A program made the translations under genes and the position numbers. Of a stretch of DNA of 15,236 nucleotides, positions 14,326-15,236 are shown in pieces. The notes under the pieces were generated by a model. The model was not told the origin of the DNA. It saw only the letters and a program-made list of their open reading frames with translations, and made no database searches. The stretch is from Flavobacteriales bacterium UBA7690 (GTDB lineage: Bacteria > Bacteroidota > Bacteroidia > Flavobacteriales_F > PHOS-HE28): contig DLGQ01000045.1 of the NCBI GenBank assembly GCA_002482775.1, positions 90,876-106,111 on the forward strand, read 5' to 3'. The number at the start of each line of letters is the position of its first letter. The stretch's first letter is position 1.

Positions 14326-14341
14326 CGGATAAAACTATCCG
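14326..14341. promoter_or_regulatory. Perfect palindrome upstream of ric (CGGATA-N4-TATCCG)
   Basis: CGGATAAAACTATCCG has 6-bp perfect arms around 4 bp. Read on the minus strand it is followed directly by TTGTTTTG, 7 of 8 to the TAnnTTTG -7 consensus, and the ric ATG is 38 bp downstream of the site edge. A close relative lies at 3628-3643 in the same position relative to a TTTG element. The geometry fits an activator or repressor at the -33 region. The size suits a Crp/Fnr dimer, although it is not the classic TTGAT-N4-ATCAA box. Confidence 0.6.
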
Positions 14342-14391
14342 AAATACATGACCTTTGATAGGAACTCTGGTGGTCGTGGCCTAGTAGGTCC

Positions 14392-15081
14392 TTAACCGCG
14401 CAAGATCCCCTCCAGCTTATGGGGGGCCAGTATGCGGATCTCCCGGCCCACCGTCTTGATCACCTTCTTCTTTTGCAGCTCGGTCACGGCGCGGATGGTG
14501 CTCTCGTAGGTAGCACCCGCGTAGTCGGCAAGGTCCTGGCGGGAAGGGGTGAAGGCGAGGAGGTTCTTATCATCCGGGTCGAAGCCGAAACACTCCGCAG
14601 TGGCGCGCAGGGCCTTGGCCACACGCTGCAGCACGGTCATGTTCATCAGGTTCTTCACCTGTTCCTCGGAACGGCGCAGTTCCTCGGCCATGAAGAGCAT
14701 GAAGTGGAAGCTGAACCCGGCGTTGGCGCGCAGCACTTCCAGGAAGAGCGGCATGGGGATCATCTCCAGCACACATTCACTGAGGGCCGTGGCCGACACC
14801 GTGTAGGTGAAGTCCATGCCGATGCCACGATGGCCCAGCACTTGGCCGTCGCGTGCAAAACGCAGGATGCGTGTGGAACCTGGTCCGAAGGAGCTGTGCA
14901 CCTTGGCCTTGCCGGTGCGCATGATGTAGAGCTGGTCGGCCGGCTGCTTCTCCTTGAACAGCTGCTCGCCCTGAGCGAAGTGGAGCACTGTGGTGCGTTG
15001 CTCCATCAGCTTGCGCCATTCGGGACTGCAGTGCGCCGTGATCAACGTATCCAGCCGATCAGGTAAGGGAATGCGTTGCAT
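14392..15081 (-). CDS. Crp/Fnr-family transcriptional regulator
   Basis: Cytoplasmic DNA-binding regulator of 229 residues. A cyclic-nucleotide-type beta-roll runs about 28-115 (TTVLHFAQGEQLFKEKQPAD, LYIMRTGKAKV). A dimer helix (about 120-160) and a C-terminal winged helix-turn-helix (about 179-210) follow; the latter is LADYAGATYESTIRAVTELQ then KKKVIKTVGREIRIL. The recognition helix has Glu193 and Arg197, the two positions that read G-C pairs in Crp and Fnr, but Ile where Fnr has its specificity Ser. There is no N-terminal Cys cluster for an Fnr-type 4Fe-4S centre; the only N-terminal Cys is Cys18. It is therefore more like heme- or ligand-sensing Dnr/NnrR types, though the ligand is unknown. 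ATG 15081 is preferred over TTG 15090. It lies 26 bp after the Rrf2 gene and ahead of ric. Confidence 0.92.
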   Translation of the reverse strand: MQRIPLPDRLDTLITAHCSPEWRKLMEQRTTVLHFAQGEQLFKEKQPADQLYIMRTGKAKVHSSFGPGSTRILRFARDGQVLGHRGIGMDFTYTVSATALSECVLEMIPMPLFLEVLRANAGFSFHFMLFMAEELRRSEEQVKNLMNMTVLQRVAKALRATAECFGFDPDDKNLLAFTPSRQDLADYAGATYESTIRAVTELQKKKVIKTVGREIRILAPHKLEGILRG

Positions 15082-15107
15082 GGTGGCCAAGATCCCAGTG
15101 GCGCAGC

Positions 15108-15236
15108 TTAGCGCACGTGCTTTATGGGGCGTGATGGACTAACGGTCCCGTTCATCAGGTCGTGAATACTGGTGCCTTCCAACATGGTGCGCAGTTTTTC
15201 GCGGACCTCCACGAAGTGGTCGTGCAGCGCACAGGG
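15108..15236 (-). CDS. Rrf2-family transcriptional regulator, C-terminal fragment
   Basis: Only the last 42 residues and the TAA are inside the window. They read CALHDHFVEVREKL, then RTMLEGTSIHDLMNG. This matches the end of Rrf2 proteins, where the last cluster cysteine sits in a C-(P/A)-L-H motif, followed by an amphipathic helix and a T-x-I-x-x-L ending. Rrf2 members include NsrR (NO-sensing), IscR and RirA, usually with an Fe-S cluster held by three Cys. Only the last Cys is visible. NsrR-like NO sensing is suggested by the neighbouring ric gene but not shown. The DNA-binding domain lies beyond the right edge. Confidence 0.8.
   Translation of the reverse strand, partial: PCALHDHFVEVREKLRTMLEGTSIHDLMNGTVSPSRPIKHVR

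Noticed and set aside
1..15236. CRISPR array, tRNA, rRNA, insertion sequence or phage genes
   Set aside because: No regularly spaced repeats, transposase or integrase motifs, tRNA cloverleaf or rRNA segments were recognised by reading. A dedicated RNA search was not possible.

Overview
The window reads as a chromosomal segment from a GC-rich member of the Bacteroidota, probably a Flavobacteriales-like lineage from a nitrogen-cycling habitat. The reasons are the clade II (Sec-exported, lipoprotein) nitrous oxide reductase, the gene order cytochrome c-nosZ-membrane protein-nosL-nosD-nosF-nosY, the many short lipoproteins with a Cys-Gly lipobox, weak or absent Shine-Dalgarno sequences, and TTTG-type -7 promoter elements. 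The taxonomic assignment is inference; no rRNA or marker phylogeny is available here.

Left part, minus strand (1-3623): the 5' part of an acetyl-CoA synthetase gene (acs, cut by the window edge). Next comes a CCA-adding enzyme / poly(A) polymerase-type nucleotidyltransferase gene with a homopolymer frameshift, an in-frame TAG and an altered GGxVRD motif. Then follows a 12-helix membrane protein with histidines placed much as in heme-copper oxidase subunit I. This last gene is divergent from the nos operon.

Centre, plus strand (3690-10790): a complete N2O-respiration operon. It holds a lipoprotein cytochrome c (likely electron donor), NosZ with all CuZ and CuA ligands, a conserved nos-associated four-helix membrane protein, the copper chaperone NosL, the periplasmic beta-helix protein NosD, and the NosF/NosY ABC transporter. 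A small lipoprotein with a Cys/Met/His cluster closes the run. Most joints are tight or overlapping (ATGA between the membrane protein and nosL, 8-bp overlap of nosD and nosF). Two spacers carry short repeats or hairpins.

Right part: a fasciclin-domain lipoprotein followed by two hairpins, then tryptophanase (tnaA) and a QueD/6-pyruvoyl-tetrahydropterin synthase homologue, all on plus. Convergent to these on minus are ric (di-iron repair of nitrosative damage), a Crp/Fnr-family regulator, and the 3' end of an Rrf2-family regulator.

The most interesting link is a near-identical 16-bp palindrome, CGGATA-N4-TATCCG. It is present once upstream of ric and once, slightly degenerate, between the nos operon and the divergent 12-helix protein. 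In both places it sits immediately upstream of a TTTG -7-like element. This suggests one NO/low-oxygen regulon run by the Crp/Fnr or Rrf2 regulator encoded at the right edge, and places the uncharacterised 12-helix protein in it.
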